NCBI GenBank assembly: GCA_000711775.1
Contig: ARYC01000105.1
Location: forward strand, 146,325 to 210,324
Length of the DNA stretch: 64,000 nt
Origin: Oxytricha trifallax
Taxonomy: Eukaryota > Ciliophora > Spirotrichea > Sporadotrichida > Oxytrichidae
Direction of reading: 5' to 3'
Every line of letters starts with the position of its first letter. Positions within the stretch are counted from its first letter, which is position 1. Below the pieces are notes generated by a model. It saw nothing but the letters and a program-made list of their open reading frames with translations. It searched no databases and was not told the DNA's origin. Positions 50,082 through 60,959 of the stretch are shown piece by piece. The translations under genes were made by a program, and so were the position numbers.

Positions 50082-50877
50082 CTAAAATATTACAAATTAA
50101 AAATCTAAATATGATAATGGATGATGATTTCGAGAAAACATGGAAATATGTCTTGGATGGAGAGAAGAATTTAAAATATTAACTAAAATAATATAATAAA
50201 TAGTTTAAAATATTTAAAATTAAGTTATTATATTTTATTGAGTAAGAGCTGTCTATATTTAGTAGTTTCAGTCAAAGCTAATATTCTGTACACTAAATTA
50301 ATTTTATTTCATTTAATACCTTGCATTAATTGTCTACTTTGTTCAAATATAAATATTCTTTAAAAAATGTATTGAACTTCAAGACTTGCTTTTAGAGCTA
50401 ATTTTTAAAAAAAATATTCTATATATTAAAATTTTCTACCAAAACTTAAAAATTAATTTAGAGATTTATTAATAGAAGTCATAAGAGAGTAAAAGATATC
50501 ATATCTATTAAATTATTCTTGCATCTTTTTATGACTTAATTACTCTTCCGTTAAATAAATTCTCAGATTTATCTGCTTAATTAAATGCAAAATATTTCAT
50601 GAATTATGACAAGAAAAGATTTGAAAGATAGTATTCAACGAAGGAAGCTTTAATAATCTATATTGAATTGATAAATCTATATTCATTTATAAATAATTTT
50701 CCTACTTACATTTATTATATTAATAAAGGATTATTTGAAGAAGTATTCAATTGAAATGCCGAACTTACCTTTTAAGTTTGAATTTTTAATTAAAAATAAA
50801 ATAAAATTCTAAAGTTTGATCTAAAGTCTTTTGTTCTATTACTAAATGTATTTTCTCTCTTGAGAGGGCTTGAAGTC
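50082..50877. other. AT-rich DNA with one short coding-like piece
   Basis: Mostly AT-rich without supported genes. At 50,111-50,180 the plus strand has ATGATAATGG followed by MDDDFEKTWKYVLDGEKNLK, which has coding character. It could be a first segment (MDS) of some gene, possibly the inverted N-terminus of the adjacent kinase, but no pointer that keeps the frame was found. Confidence 0.35.
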
Positions 50878-51790
50878 TCACTTAAAAAATATGTTATAGG
50901 TTTCAAATTATTTTAAACTGTAAATTCTTAAATATAATTACTAATCACTAGATCCATTAGACACTCCCACATAGTGAGACTGACTTCTCGACAGACCGTC
51001 ATTAAATATATGTAAATTAGAACAATAATTTTACATTTATTTATTAATAATCATTAAGACTTTCCACTTCCTCATCTTAATATTTAGTACTCTAAACATT
51101 CAAAAATCCAGCAAGCATTTAGTAATTTAACTATGATCCAGCGTCACTACCATTTTTTACCTTCTTGTGCTAATCATCATGAACTAGTCCGTTTTAGGTG
51201 TTATGTTTCCCGTGGCCTTAGATCAGTGACTCAATGTTTGATTTTCCAATATTCATGTCTGATTGTCTAGTCCTGACTTAGAGGTGCAACGGTGAATATC
51301 CTCGGGTACTATGAGTAAACCAGTATTAAGTTTTAACTCAATTTAGTTTGATTAAAAATCTACATTATCAAAGTTTATTTTGGTTACCGCCATCCATTTC
51401 TTACTAATCTATGTGATTCTATTCTTTTCTGTCCACAACGTCAGTATTTAAAATCAATAAATACAACCTACTAAAAATAATATCATTTTTAAAATAAAAT
51501 CAGGAGAATTAAGGTCAAACAACTAGTTCTTATTCAGAGAGCCTTGGTGTTGAAGTCCATTTAATGCTGTGATCACAGATAATTCTTATATATATATATA
51601 TATTTATATATTAAAAATAAGAAATACTTTTGAAAGATTGTATAAATTTAAATTTAATCTTCAGTTGATATACTGTCTTCTGCATAGATGTTAGTTTATT
51701 ATGATCCAAATATTTTTTAGTATTCATCTTTTTGCTATTTTTAATCATCGACTTGCGTAACTTTTTCTTAAGTTAAATAAAAAATGAAAA
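50878..51790 (-). CDS. unknown small gene in several MDSs
   Basis: Stop TGA 50878-50880. Coding pieces on the minus strand: about 51,790-51,665 (KSMIKNSKKMNTKKYLDHNK), about 51,570-51,485 (LNGLQHQGSLNKNQLFDLNS), about 51,465-51,165 (GQKRIESHRLVRNGW, then RQSDMNIGKSNIESLIQGHG), 51,090-51,058 (STKYQDEEVESLND) and 51,005-50,878 (GLSRSQSHYVGVSNGSSD). A 70-nt intron near 51,160-51,090 and the IES 51006-51057 are supported by frame. Function unknown and start codon uncertain (ATG near 51,747 possible). Confidence 0.5.
51006..51057. other. 52-bp IES with pointer TCATTAA
   Basis: TCATTAA at 50999-51005 and 51051-51057. Removal joins ..DEEVESLND to GLSRSQSHYVG in one minus-strand frame; without it the frame drifts into AT-rich sequence. 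Confidence 0.75.
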
Positions 51791-53470
51791 AGAAAAGGAG
51801 AAAAATCAAAGATTTATTTTTTATTGCATCAATTTTTAGCATAATTTTACAAATAATTTGAAGTATAATTCAAAATTAGATAAATTCATAAAAATTTATT
51901 CTTAAATTTTTAATAGCCATTTTAAGAATTTTCTTTGATAATTTATACAATAATTAAATTTATTCTTTATGAAGGATTATAAATTAAATATTTTAGAGAT
52001 TCGCATTGAAAATATAATTTTATAAATTTTATCCTATTAATTGTTGATATTTAATATAAATTATTTTTTCTTAAGAATCAATGTCAGCATGCGGTATTTT
52101 TGCTAATACTGTTATATTAGCATCTAAATCTAAACAATTTTGACTTTAGTTATTATCTGTTTCTTGCGCAGGGAGGAAATTATTTAATTTAGAAATAGGT
52201 CATATTATTATATTAACCTATAAATATATATGATTTTATTTAAATTATTCGAGGTTTGATCAGCAGCTGTGTTCATTTTTCTTTGTTAGTTATTTATTGA
52301 AAATATTGCACTATATATAATGTAAATCAAATAAATTCCAATATTTTATTATATAGATATCAAAAAGATCAATTTATTTAAAAAATACAAGGTCAAATAA
52401 ATTATAACTCAAGAAAATTATATATTTGTTTATATGTGAAACTGAAATGCTATTATAAATGATTTTTTTGATAAAAAAATTTAAATTTAGGCTTTAATAT
52501 TTCTTTGAATTTAATTTTGTTTAGTAAAGTTTAATTATTGAATTATTTTAAAAGACCTGTCATTATATTAAATGTAAATAAATCATTTATTTAATATTAT
52601 TATTTAGAAGTAAATTAAAGGATTTTTTCTCAAATTCATGAGATTTTAATGATAATTATAAATATAGGTATATTTTATCTCGAAATCTAATAATAATACT
52701 GAACAATTATATTTAAATTTAAAAGATACAAGTATTTTTATTAAATTTGAATAACAGAAGATTTCAAATCAAACCAGATTTTCAGATACTTTATGTCAAA
52801 TGAGAATGTAAAATAAAAAAAGTTATTAAGATTTTGAAAATATAAATTCTTTTTCATGAATTAATGCTTTATATAATTATAAGTAGATTTTTCATAAAAT
52901 GATTTTGAAAATTATACAATGCCTACTAGATACATTAGAATACAAATTCCCTAAAACTATAACTTAGTAAAATTCAAAAATAGAGAGGGACAGAGTATGT
53001 TTTGCACTTTAGTTTAAAATAATGCTTATAATTTTAATATATCATTAAGCTCTAACTTCTACTTTTTATAATAAATATTCAATTTAAATTTACTAATTAG
53101 CCTAATTTCTGGCCATTAAATCTTGGAATTAGATTATAAATGAGAATTTGAGTTATTATAGATGCTATAAAGTATTTTTTAATTTATTTATTTAGCTATT
53201 TTAAAGGAAACTTTAATTAATTAAATACTATGAAAGGATGACATGAATTTCTATGAGTTATAAACCCTAAATGATTTGAAATAAATATTAAAGATTTTAT
53301 TCAAACATTCATGATAAAATTTATCGAAAGTTCATTGAAAGATATTATAAAATTAAGGCGTAACTTTTAAAATTTTATTTTATCATATCTTTGAATAGTG
53401 TGTGTGTTTAATGATTAAAATCAAATATATTTAACATATCACTGTTTAATACTAAAATCAAACCATCAAT
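51791..53470. other. AT-rich germline filler
   Basis: About 1.7 kb of very AT-rich DNA without supported coding, repeats or RNA genes. It probably belongs to the eliminated fraction. Confidence 0.5.
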
Positions 53471-54055
53471 CTTAGTCTCGACGTAGACGTATCTGAGTGA
53501 GTTGACATGCCAAATTCCGTGACGTGGCAGTCATGAAGTAGAAAACTCCTAAAAAACCATTCTCGCTATTACCTAGTCTTCTCCCAAAATCAAGATGTCA
53601 TCCCAGTTTATACCTAGGGACAGAGCTCGTGAAATTCAACTAGATAACAGAAGATGGAGAAAAACGCTTACCGGTCCCACCCCTGCTTGGAAACCTAATC
53701 TCTATCCTTTCGCTGTGGTAGCTTCAGCACCCTAACCCGGTGTGGGAGAAAAATCCTTATCGTTAGCTTCAATGGTTTTCGTCTTCTCACTTTTGAAGGC
53801 AGAGCGTACCTTCATCCTGCTCCCTATTACCTAGGAAACTGAACTCAAGCCAATAGACTCATCTAATGCAGGGAAATCTTAGCATTCAGCTCACTCAAAG
53901 AGTGTACGCTGACAGATTGAACCCCGCCGACTGGTCCCTCATGCGTTGCGCCCAGCAACCTCTACCTGCCCTCTATAGGCCTAAGTGTAGTAGAAAGCTC
54001 TATAAGAAAGTTCCAAGTGGTTGGTACCGACCAGCAATTAACTTTTTAATATTAT
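53470..54055 (+). other. GC-richer island with overlapping ORFs of unknown origin
   Basis: Sharp rise in GC between AT-rich flanks. A ciliate-code ORF runs 53,595-53,912 (ATG to TGA, 105 aa; starts MSSQFIPRDRAREIQLDNRR). A second frame overlaps it and runs from about 53,790 past 54,055 (LNPADWSLMRCAQQPLPAL). Codons such as CCC, GCC and CGC are much more common than in the window's other genes. It may be a decayed foreign or mobile-element remnant, a frameshifted gene or a structured RNA. I recognise none of these with confidence. Confidence 0.4.
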
Positions 54056-54294
54056 CTTTAAATAGTGAATTTTACCAATTCAAATTTTAATGGCCTTTAA
54101 ATAATTTAATTTTTATTTTAATTCATAATCTATTTAATTGTGTGAACATATTATACCCAATGCAATCAAAATAATTTAAAATTTTTTATTCAAAAAATCA
54201 AATTTTTTATTTTTCATATATTTTAAATGGAAAAATATGTATTTTGCTAATTTAATATTATAAAACTTTAGAAATTGTTTGTTTAAATCACAAT

Positions 54295-54371
54295 CAAAAC
54301 CCCAAAACCCCTTAATGAGGTTTATAAGTGCTTTGATTTGTAGGGAATTTGTTAGGGGTTGGGGTTATTAA
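54295..54371 (+). repeat. TBE left terminal inverted repeat
   Basis: 77 bp starting CAAAACCCCAAAACCCC. It matches the complement of 58300-58376 with about one change (TTTGTAGGG versus TTTGTGGG). Confidence 0.95.
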
Positions 54372-54375
54372 TTAA

Positions 54376-55438
54376 ATGCGAGACAAAAATAGCAAGCTTT
54401 TGGGGTCTGTTTATGATGAAGAGTATATAGATTTAGTGTTTAAACTGCGATATGGATGTGATATATACAGTGAATAAGTCAAACCTGTACTTAATTACAA
54501 GTCAATTGCACTGCTCTTAAAGAGAAGTCCTTCAACTGTTCGCTCCCACTGCCTTATAGCTGTATAACTAAAGCAATAATAGCTGAATTCATGCCTTAGA
54601 GGAAGTCAAAGTTTCAATAGAAGCATATTGACTATCTTATTAATGAAAAAACTTTGAAGTATTGGGCTCACTTCTCTCTTGACCAACGAGATATTATGTT
54701 TCACCGCCAGTTCCCTGAGTTGAAGATCTCTGCATAGTCTGTTGCTAACATTTATAAACGAAATGGTATCTCTTACAAAGGTGTGAATCGTATCAAGAGA
54801 GTGATTGATTTCACTCTGCCATTTTACAACAACAACTTAAATTATATTTATAATTAAATGCAGAGAGTCTAATAGAATAATATTAAGTTTATACATGCTG
54901 ACGAGGCTGTGTTTACCTTCAACACTTTCATCTAGAAGTCTTGGTATAAGAAGCCTAGTAATATAGAAGTATATGACTAGAAAGTCAAGGTATAAACGAT
55001 GGCAATTCTTGGAGAATTAGTGAAGATACTGGCTTAGAAACTTATGTTATTCATCCTCGCTCTATTAAGACAGAGCAGTATATAAAGTTCTTAGAACAGC
55101 TGAGAGAGAAGGACCCTGAATAAGAGATAATACTGTTTGTTGATAATCTTTCTGTTCATAAGACTAAAGAAACAAGCAAGAGTTATGAACAACTTAGAAT
55201 AACACCAGTGTTCAACGTACCTTACAGTCCATAGTTTAATGGAATTGAGTTCTACTGGGGTATATTAAAAGGCCATTACAAGAAGATGCTGCTCTACCAC
55301 TAGATGCATGACATACCTATTGATACAGTTGACTTTATTAAAAGCTCAGCGAAGAGAGTAGATAATTTATTGGCTTAAAAGTGTGCGAAAGAAGGGAGAG
55401 TGAATGTATATAAATAAGTTTTAGAGTTAAGTTAATGA
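54376..55438 (+). pseudogene. TBE 42-kDa transposase (Tc1/mariner, DD34E), frameshifted
   Basis: ATG at 54376, TGA 55436-55438; the span is not a multiple of three. About 350 codons: an N-terminal helix-turn-helix region (SIALLLKRSPSTVRSHC), then the catalytic domain with FIHADEAVF (first Asp), LFVDNLSVHK (second Asp) and PQFNGIEFYWGILKGHYKK (Glu), the last two separated by 34 residues. Frame changes are needed near 54,610-54,625 and at about 55,010 (GGAGAATTAGTG, one base short). The catalytic triad is intact, so the decay is recent or these are sequence errors. Related active TBE transposases cut DNA during germline-to-soma rearrangement (family knowledge). Confidence 0.9.
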
Positions 55439-55447
55439 ATATATAAG

Positions 55448-56234
55448 TCACATTTAGAATTCTTGAGAGGGAGCTGGCTTCTCTTTCTTTTCTTCTATTT
55501 CTTGCTCCCCTCCTCCTAAGTTTATTCTCTTGCTGCCAGCTCCTGCATCTATGTTCATCGACTCTGGAGGCTAAATATTTGAATAAAGTCTCTTGCTAAC
55601 TTCATACTTTGTCTGCAACTTTCGCTCTCTGTGAAGCTTGCTCTATCCTTCATCAAGAAGATGACAGTTCCAGATTTTTCTAAAGAGTTAAGCTACAAAT
55701 CTTACTAGAAATATAAGGGTGCTTCTGCAGCTCTGATAGCCAGCTCTCACTTATCATGATCCCTTGTCTGTCCTTATCTTCTGAAGAGATGCTGTACCTT
55801 TTCTAATTAGATTCTTGAATAATTTCTTTCAAGTAATCACATTTGATAGTTGCAAGTATGCCAAAGAAATAGTTTCTTTCAGGAAGTTTATTTGACAACT
55901 GCTTCTTTGTAGGCAGGTACAACGAAACCTCTCGGTCATTCATTGCATCATCATATAAATTAGTCACAGAGATTTCTGGATAGTTTGGAATCTCTGCAAA
56001 CTTCACATCTTAAGTTTTCAAAGCTTTCTTCTCTTCGCAGAGTATTGCTCTTAGAAATGAAATTCTAGTACCTTCCATCGTTGGTAGAAACAAACCAACT
56101 ACATAATCAAGATTAGTTAGTATTAGTTCATTACCTTGCTGCACCAGGTAGCGATGCAAATCCTCCTTGCTTCTAAATCTTTGAATCAATTCTTGTGCTT
56201 GCACTCTTTTCATTGCATCATTCATTGACTCCAT
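55448..56234 (-). pseudogene. TBE ~22-kDa ORF, frameshifted
   Basis: ATG at 56234 (MESMNDAMKRVQAQELIQRF), TGA at 55448-55450. The span is one base off a multiple of three. The frame changes near 55,700-55,720, after ..SELQKHPYIS, and resumes as LFRKIWNCHLLDEGQSKLHR, then a Gly/Glu/Lys-rich tail. About 260 codons. Opposite strand and middle position are the usual arrangement for this TBE gene, whose function is not established. Confidence 0.8.
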
Positions 56235-56847
56235 CTTGTTTACAGATCTTAGAAATGATATTCAAATTTAAGTTTATTGATTTCAATTATATACCTCTGT
56301 AAAACTTACTATTAAATATGGGCATCCTATAGAAGGTCAACCTCTTAGCAGGATATGCAGAAGGTTTTGAGAACTTGTTTCAAACTTGAGAGATTGATAT
56401 CAATTTCTACTGTTATAGTTCCATATTTTTAAATTTAAATTTGTGCGTACTTAATTAGGAGCAGCTCCTAAAATGCTAGTACTTAATTAGGAGCTTTAAT
56501 TAATGCTAGTACTTAATTAGGAGTACCCTAATTTTAATCATATAATGACAAAATACCTCCAAAAGCAGTACGTACTTAATTAGGAGCAGCTCCTAAATTG
56601 GTACGTGCTATAATCAACTTATTATTGAAAGTTAAAATGGTTACTTTATCACCCAGATTTAGAGCTGGATCGTATCTTAGTACTCATATTTTTTCTATAA
56701 TACTCTTGAAACTTCCCTTGAAACTTGTAGGCTTGCAAAGCTCTCATACAAGCTCTCAGTTATAGAGGTAGTTTTATAATTTTAAATTCAAATTTAAATA
56801 TGAGCGCTAACATTTTAAGAAAAACAACAGCACTTCCATAAAACTAA

Positions 56848-58258
56848 ATGAGACTGACCTTTGGCAGCAATAAAAAATGTGATAACTGTGAGATGAACTC
56901 ACATAAGGAACTACCTGAGCTATCACTTGAGGTCTCTGTTATTAAAATAGAAATTAATAATAGAAAATAAATGGCAAACAAGTGTGTGGGAGACAGAGAG
57001 GAGGAGAAAGGTATTAATGAAATGCCTATACAAACTAAAGAAGTAGAAGTATACTTTTTTGTGAGAAGTGTGAGAGAGACTTCGCTCATAAATCTAGTTG
57101 GTATAGGCATATGAAAGAGCATAGAGAAGCCAAGCCAATAGTATACTTAAAGCACGATAAAATCGACGGAAAGTATGAGTGCTTCGAGTGCCATAAGCAG
57201 TATGCTCATACAAGAGATTTAAGGAAGCATCTTTTAAAAGCTCACAAAAAAGATTTAGAAATTGAAAAGCATGAAGATGAATTGAAGCTACTGAACAAAA
57301 GAAAAACAAGAGAATCTTCGAAACCTGTAGAGCTTGAACAAGCTAGTGAATCAGAATATGTGAGGAAATCACGCAACCTACTAGCATCCGAAATCACAAA
57401 GAATCATGATTAAAATTCAATATAAAAAGATTCCTGTTCTTGCCTAAATTGACCTAGACACTTCACTTTAAAGCTACCTTATATCAGAAGAATCCTTTGA
57501 TAAGAAAGTTATCAATGATCATCAGTATGCATACAAGGTGTATCCCTTCAACTATCTCTTAAGTGATGATAAATACTAGATGGAGTATACAAATGAGTAT
57601 CAAGTACTCACTCAAGCAAAGTTCAAAGAGTGTAGATACTTAATGAAGTTAGATGCTGTTCTCCTTGCCAAGGATCATGTTGCTTTCAGACTCCCACTCT
57701 ATGAAATGACCCTAAGAGATTTCATTACAGATCAAAGAAATCATAAGTAGCTTGGATAAATAGCAACTCAGACCATACAAGGTATAAAAGAGCTTCACAA
57801 GTTAAGGTTTGTTCACAGAGATTTGAAGCCAGAAAATATAATGATAAACTTCTCAACAGTAAGAGTAGCAATAATCGATTTCAATAGAGCCTAAAGAGTG
57901 GAAGTATCAAGGCTTGGAACTGTAATGGGAACTCAAGGGTACTATCCAGAAAGAGAAGACTGGAGAGATGGAGACTTTTAGTGGGATGTGTGGGCTTTAG
58001 CAGCAATAATAATAGAGTGCGATATGCCTCGCAACGATTACTAGGTACTACTCTACAAGGTGTGAGAAGGATGCTAAACAAAGAATAAAGCAATTTATTG
58101 ACAGAACAAGAGTATCTCAATCAATGAAACAAATGGCAGAATCAATAATAATAAAACCAAACTCAAGATCAGACATATAAATAGAGCAGATAAAGTTGTG
58201 GTTAAGTAAGATAAACTTCAGACCTCTACCACATGATCCTAAAGTGCTTTTTGAGTGA
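56848..58258 (+). pseudogene. TBE ~57-kDa zinc-finger and kinase ORF, frameshifted
   Basis: ATG at 56848 (MRLTFGSNKKCDNCEMNSHK), TGA 58256-58258. An N-terminal Cys pair is followed by two C2H2 fingers (CEKCERDFAHKSSWYRHMKEH and YECFECHKQYAHTRDLRKHL at 57,060-57,240), then a kinase-like domain with LRFVHRDLKPENIMIN, DFN instead of DFG (IIDFNRAQR), and GTQGYYPEREDWRDGDFQWD. Frame changes are needed at the T-run 57,053-57,059, near 57,415-57,430, and at about 58,062. About 470 codons. The frame between the fingers and the kinase also needs help. The zinc fingers may bind the element's ends (inference). Confidence 0.85.
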
Positions 58259-58299
58259 TTAAATTAAATACATTTACTATAAATTTCACATTAAAACCT

Positions 58300-58376
58300 A
58301 TTAATAACCCCAACCCCTAACAAATTCCCACAAATCAAAGCACTTATAAACCTCATTAAGGGGTTTTGGGGTTTTG
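58300..58376 (-). repeat. TBE right terminal inverted repeat
   Basis: Ends GGGGTTTTGGGGTTTTG; reverse complement of the left end. It is followed by the duplicated AAT. Confidence 0.95.
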
Positions 58377-58543
58377 AATGATACTAATGATTTTACTCTT
58401 TAACAAAAAATGTTTTATTTTCTAAATACAATTACATATTAATTCCAATAATAAATATAAAAAAAAATATAGTTATTAGGCTTTGTCATAACTTAATTTG
58501 ACTTATTATATTTCATAAAGTGACTTAAAATTAAAAAAAACTA

Positions 58544-59064
58544 GGCGGTACCTGTCTCACCATACCATATTTAATATAATTTATTTTTTAAAAATCATAG
58601 TTCTGAACATATTTGTGTTGAAATTTACATATAAGCTAATTAACTATAATTTTGAGTTATTCTTAATGTAATTTTATCAAGAAATTCATTATATTTAAGC
58701 ACGGAATATGACATTAAAGGTTGTGATTTTTCGCTTTAATTAATTAAAATTAAATAAGTTTCCGAATATATTTACTCATGATTAAATTTTGTTATAAACA
58801 TCACTTTGCTCTTTTTTAAATTTAATCATGAGTAAATATATTCGGAAACTTATTTAATTTTAATTAATTAAAGCGAAAAATCACAACCTTAAATGTCATA
58901 TTCCGTGCTTAAATATAATGAATTTCTTGATAAAATTACATTAAGAATAACTCAAAATTATAATTAATTAGCTTATAAGTAAATTCCAACACAAATATGT
59001 TCAGATCTATGATTTTTTAAAAAATAAATTATATTAAATATGGTATGGTGAGAAAGGTACCGCC
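58544..59064. mobile_element. 521-bp fold-back inverted repeat
   Basis: Arms start GGCGGTACC..ACCATACCATATTT and end with the complement ATGGTATGGTG..GGTACCGCC. The halves match over about 250 bp each, with a loop near 58,790-58,815. No ORF. It is unlike the two 411-413-bp fold-back elements except that a GGCGGTACC motif also occurs inside the one at 49,442. Poly-A tracts flank both sides, so a target duplication cannot be judged. Confidence 0.7.
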
Positions 59065-59339
59065 AAAAAAATAATCTCACTAATATTGTTTGAATTAAGA
59101 TTATAATTTAAGTTATATAATCATATTGAGTGTAAAAAAAGTATTTAGAATATTAATCTTTAAAAAAAAAACAAAATAAATAATCTAAAATTATATTATT
59201 AAATAATATTACTTTTAAAAAATTCAAATAGGACAAACAAAAAATTATTTAAATAAGTAAGTAAGTAATAATAACTAAAGGTAAATTAAATGCATAATTT
59301 CTAAACATGCGTATAAAATAGCTTAAAATGTAATTCCTT
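59065..59339. other. AT-rich spacer
   Basis: Very AT-rich, with no supported feature. Confidence 0.5.
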
Positions 59340-60150
59340 ACTCGTCTCTATCCTCATCTTCAGTCAGTATGTAAGGTTGTTGCTTCTTCCTCATTCAGGT
59401 TGTGTTAGATACTTGGTCTTTGTCCGTTAGTCTCGTGCTTCTCCTTCGCCTCTTGACCTCTCACATCCTGTTCTATTTAGTTCTTTGAATTCTCGCTTTC
59501 CACTCTGATTGGCGATAAATTTTACCTTGGGTTCGGCAGCTCCTCCTTGCGATTTCTTCTCATCCTCCTCGTAGAGAATTTTTTGTTAGTATAGGTATCC
59601 TTCGACTTCATCAACTTCTTCAATTATGCCACTGAGTCTCCCCTCTTACTCTTCCTAAATTAGCTGCATCTCGGTACCGTTCTTCTAACTCATCCCACAC
59701 GTCTATTTGAGAGATCATGTTATTGTTTTGAGTTCCATACTCGTCCATTTCTGCCTACTATAGCATTTCGTTCTTCTTCTCCATAATTATCTCTATCGTC
59801 TTTTCTTCAACTGTAACACCAGACTTCCCTATCTCTAGCTTCATGAGGCTCACCTCTAGATTAAACATAAGATAGTATCTCTGCATGTTCATCCAGTCTT
59901 TGGCGAATATCTAAGAGATGGGTTCTCCTGCCAGTTCCATGGCAAGATAATAAGCAATTAGGATTGCCATCACCCCGCAGTCTTCTGGGTCTTTGACTTG
60001 GTTTGTTTAATGACTAACTTGTCTGCCTTGTAGGCTTTTCCCATTATCTCAGCTATTATCATGTTTATTTGCTTTTAGAATTTCTAAATTAGGGCTAAGC
60101 TTCCTACATTCCTCCTTGAGTCATAGACAAATTGTTAAAATATATATAAA
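59340..60150 (-). pseudogene. decayed Ulp1/SENP-like (C48) cysteine protease
   Basis: Minus strand, GC-richer than its flanks. It begins near 60,140 with FVYDSRRNVGSLALI, the strand carrying the active-site Asp region of Ulp1 proteases, then changes frame near 60,005 into QTNQVKDPEDCGVMAIL, the Gln..Asp-Cys-Gly block with the nucleophilic Cys, followed by AYYLAMELAGEP. The expected His lies upstream and is not seen. Further frame changes at about 59,640 and 59,590 and stops near 59,370 mark it as broken. Such proteases occur in cellular deSUMOylation and also in several transposon families. Placed among repeats, it is more likely a transposon remnant (inference). Confidence 0.6.
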
Positions 60151-60359
60151 AATTTAATGAACGTTCAGGAAATGAATAGCATTTAATCATGCATAAATAC
60201 AAAATTCATGGTCAAAAAAAAAAATTAAGTGGCATTTTCTTGATTTAAATAAAATCAAAAAATGATGAATAAATAATTATATAATAAATAAGCAAAAATT
60301 GCAGATAATAAAAATACATTTGAGCGATTCAATTAAATAATTTTTGAATAAATATTTGT

Positions 60360-60770
60360 ATTATTGTAGAAATACAATTGAATTTGGAAAATTAATTAAT
60401 TATAATTCAAAATCGTGGCAGTTAAAGTTAGCCAATTTAAATTATCTCGGGCTCATCCGATAGAGAATTTAAAATAAGCTGGACTTTACTATGTCGGTAC
60501 TAATTTATCGCATCCCTGCAGCGAGATAACTCGACTTAAATGTGAGGATACAATTAAATGAATAAAGATGCGTTTAATTAAAGACGAATTATCTCGCTGC
60601 ATGGATGCGATAAATAAGTATCGACAATAGTAATTTCCAGCTAATTTTAAATTCTCTATCGGATGAGCCCGAGATAATTTAAATTGGCTAACTTTAACTG
60701 CAACTGATTTGATTAAATTTTAATTTATTAAAATATAATTTCCAAAATTCGAATTAATTCCTATAATAAT
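60360..60770. mobile_element. 411-bp fold-back element, same family as 49,442-49,854
   Basis: Palindrome with a loop near 60,545-60,575. The tips (TTATTGTAGAAATACAATT; complement of TAATTCCTATAATAAT) resemble those of the 49,442 element. Length differs by 2 bp, and both carry CAGCGAGATAA-type motifs near the loop and AGCTxGACTT in the arms. No ORF. The outer 40 bp of the arms are more diverged than the inner part. Confidence 0.7.
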
Positions 60771-60959
60771 GAAGAGCAAAAAAATAATGTAGAAGATTAA
60801 ATATATTAAGAGAAAAAAAAATAAAATTAAAATAAATATTTTATGAAAAAATAATATTATAAATATCATTCAAAAATTAAAAAGAAATTTTCAAAAACAA
60901 ATATTTCTATATAAAACCGTTATTTTGCTTTCATAAATCAAAGTCACTACAATAAAACA

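Larger units (their letters stand above)
54295..58376. mobile_element. TBE (telomere-bearing element) DNA transposon, complete, 4,082 bp
   Basis: Both ends start with CAAAACCCCAAAACCCC (C4A4 telomere repeat). The terminal inverted repeats are about 77 bp and nearly identical. AAT flanks both ends (54292-54294 and 58377-58379), the ANT-type duplication of TBEs. Size and gene order match known TBEs of oxytrichid ciliates: transposase (+), a ~22 kDa ORF (-), and a zinc-finger/kinase ORF (+). Family knowledge: TBEs are germline-limited, are removed during macronuclear development, and their transposases help genome rearrangement. In this copy all three ORFs carry frameshifts. Confidence 0.95.

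Noticed and set aside
56844..57309. Minus-strand ORFs opposite the TBE zinc fingers
   Set aside because: Antisense to a recognisable C2H2 finger gene.
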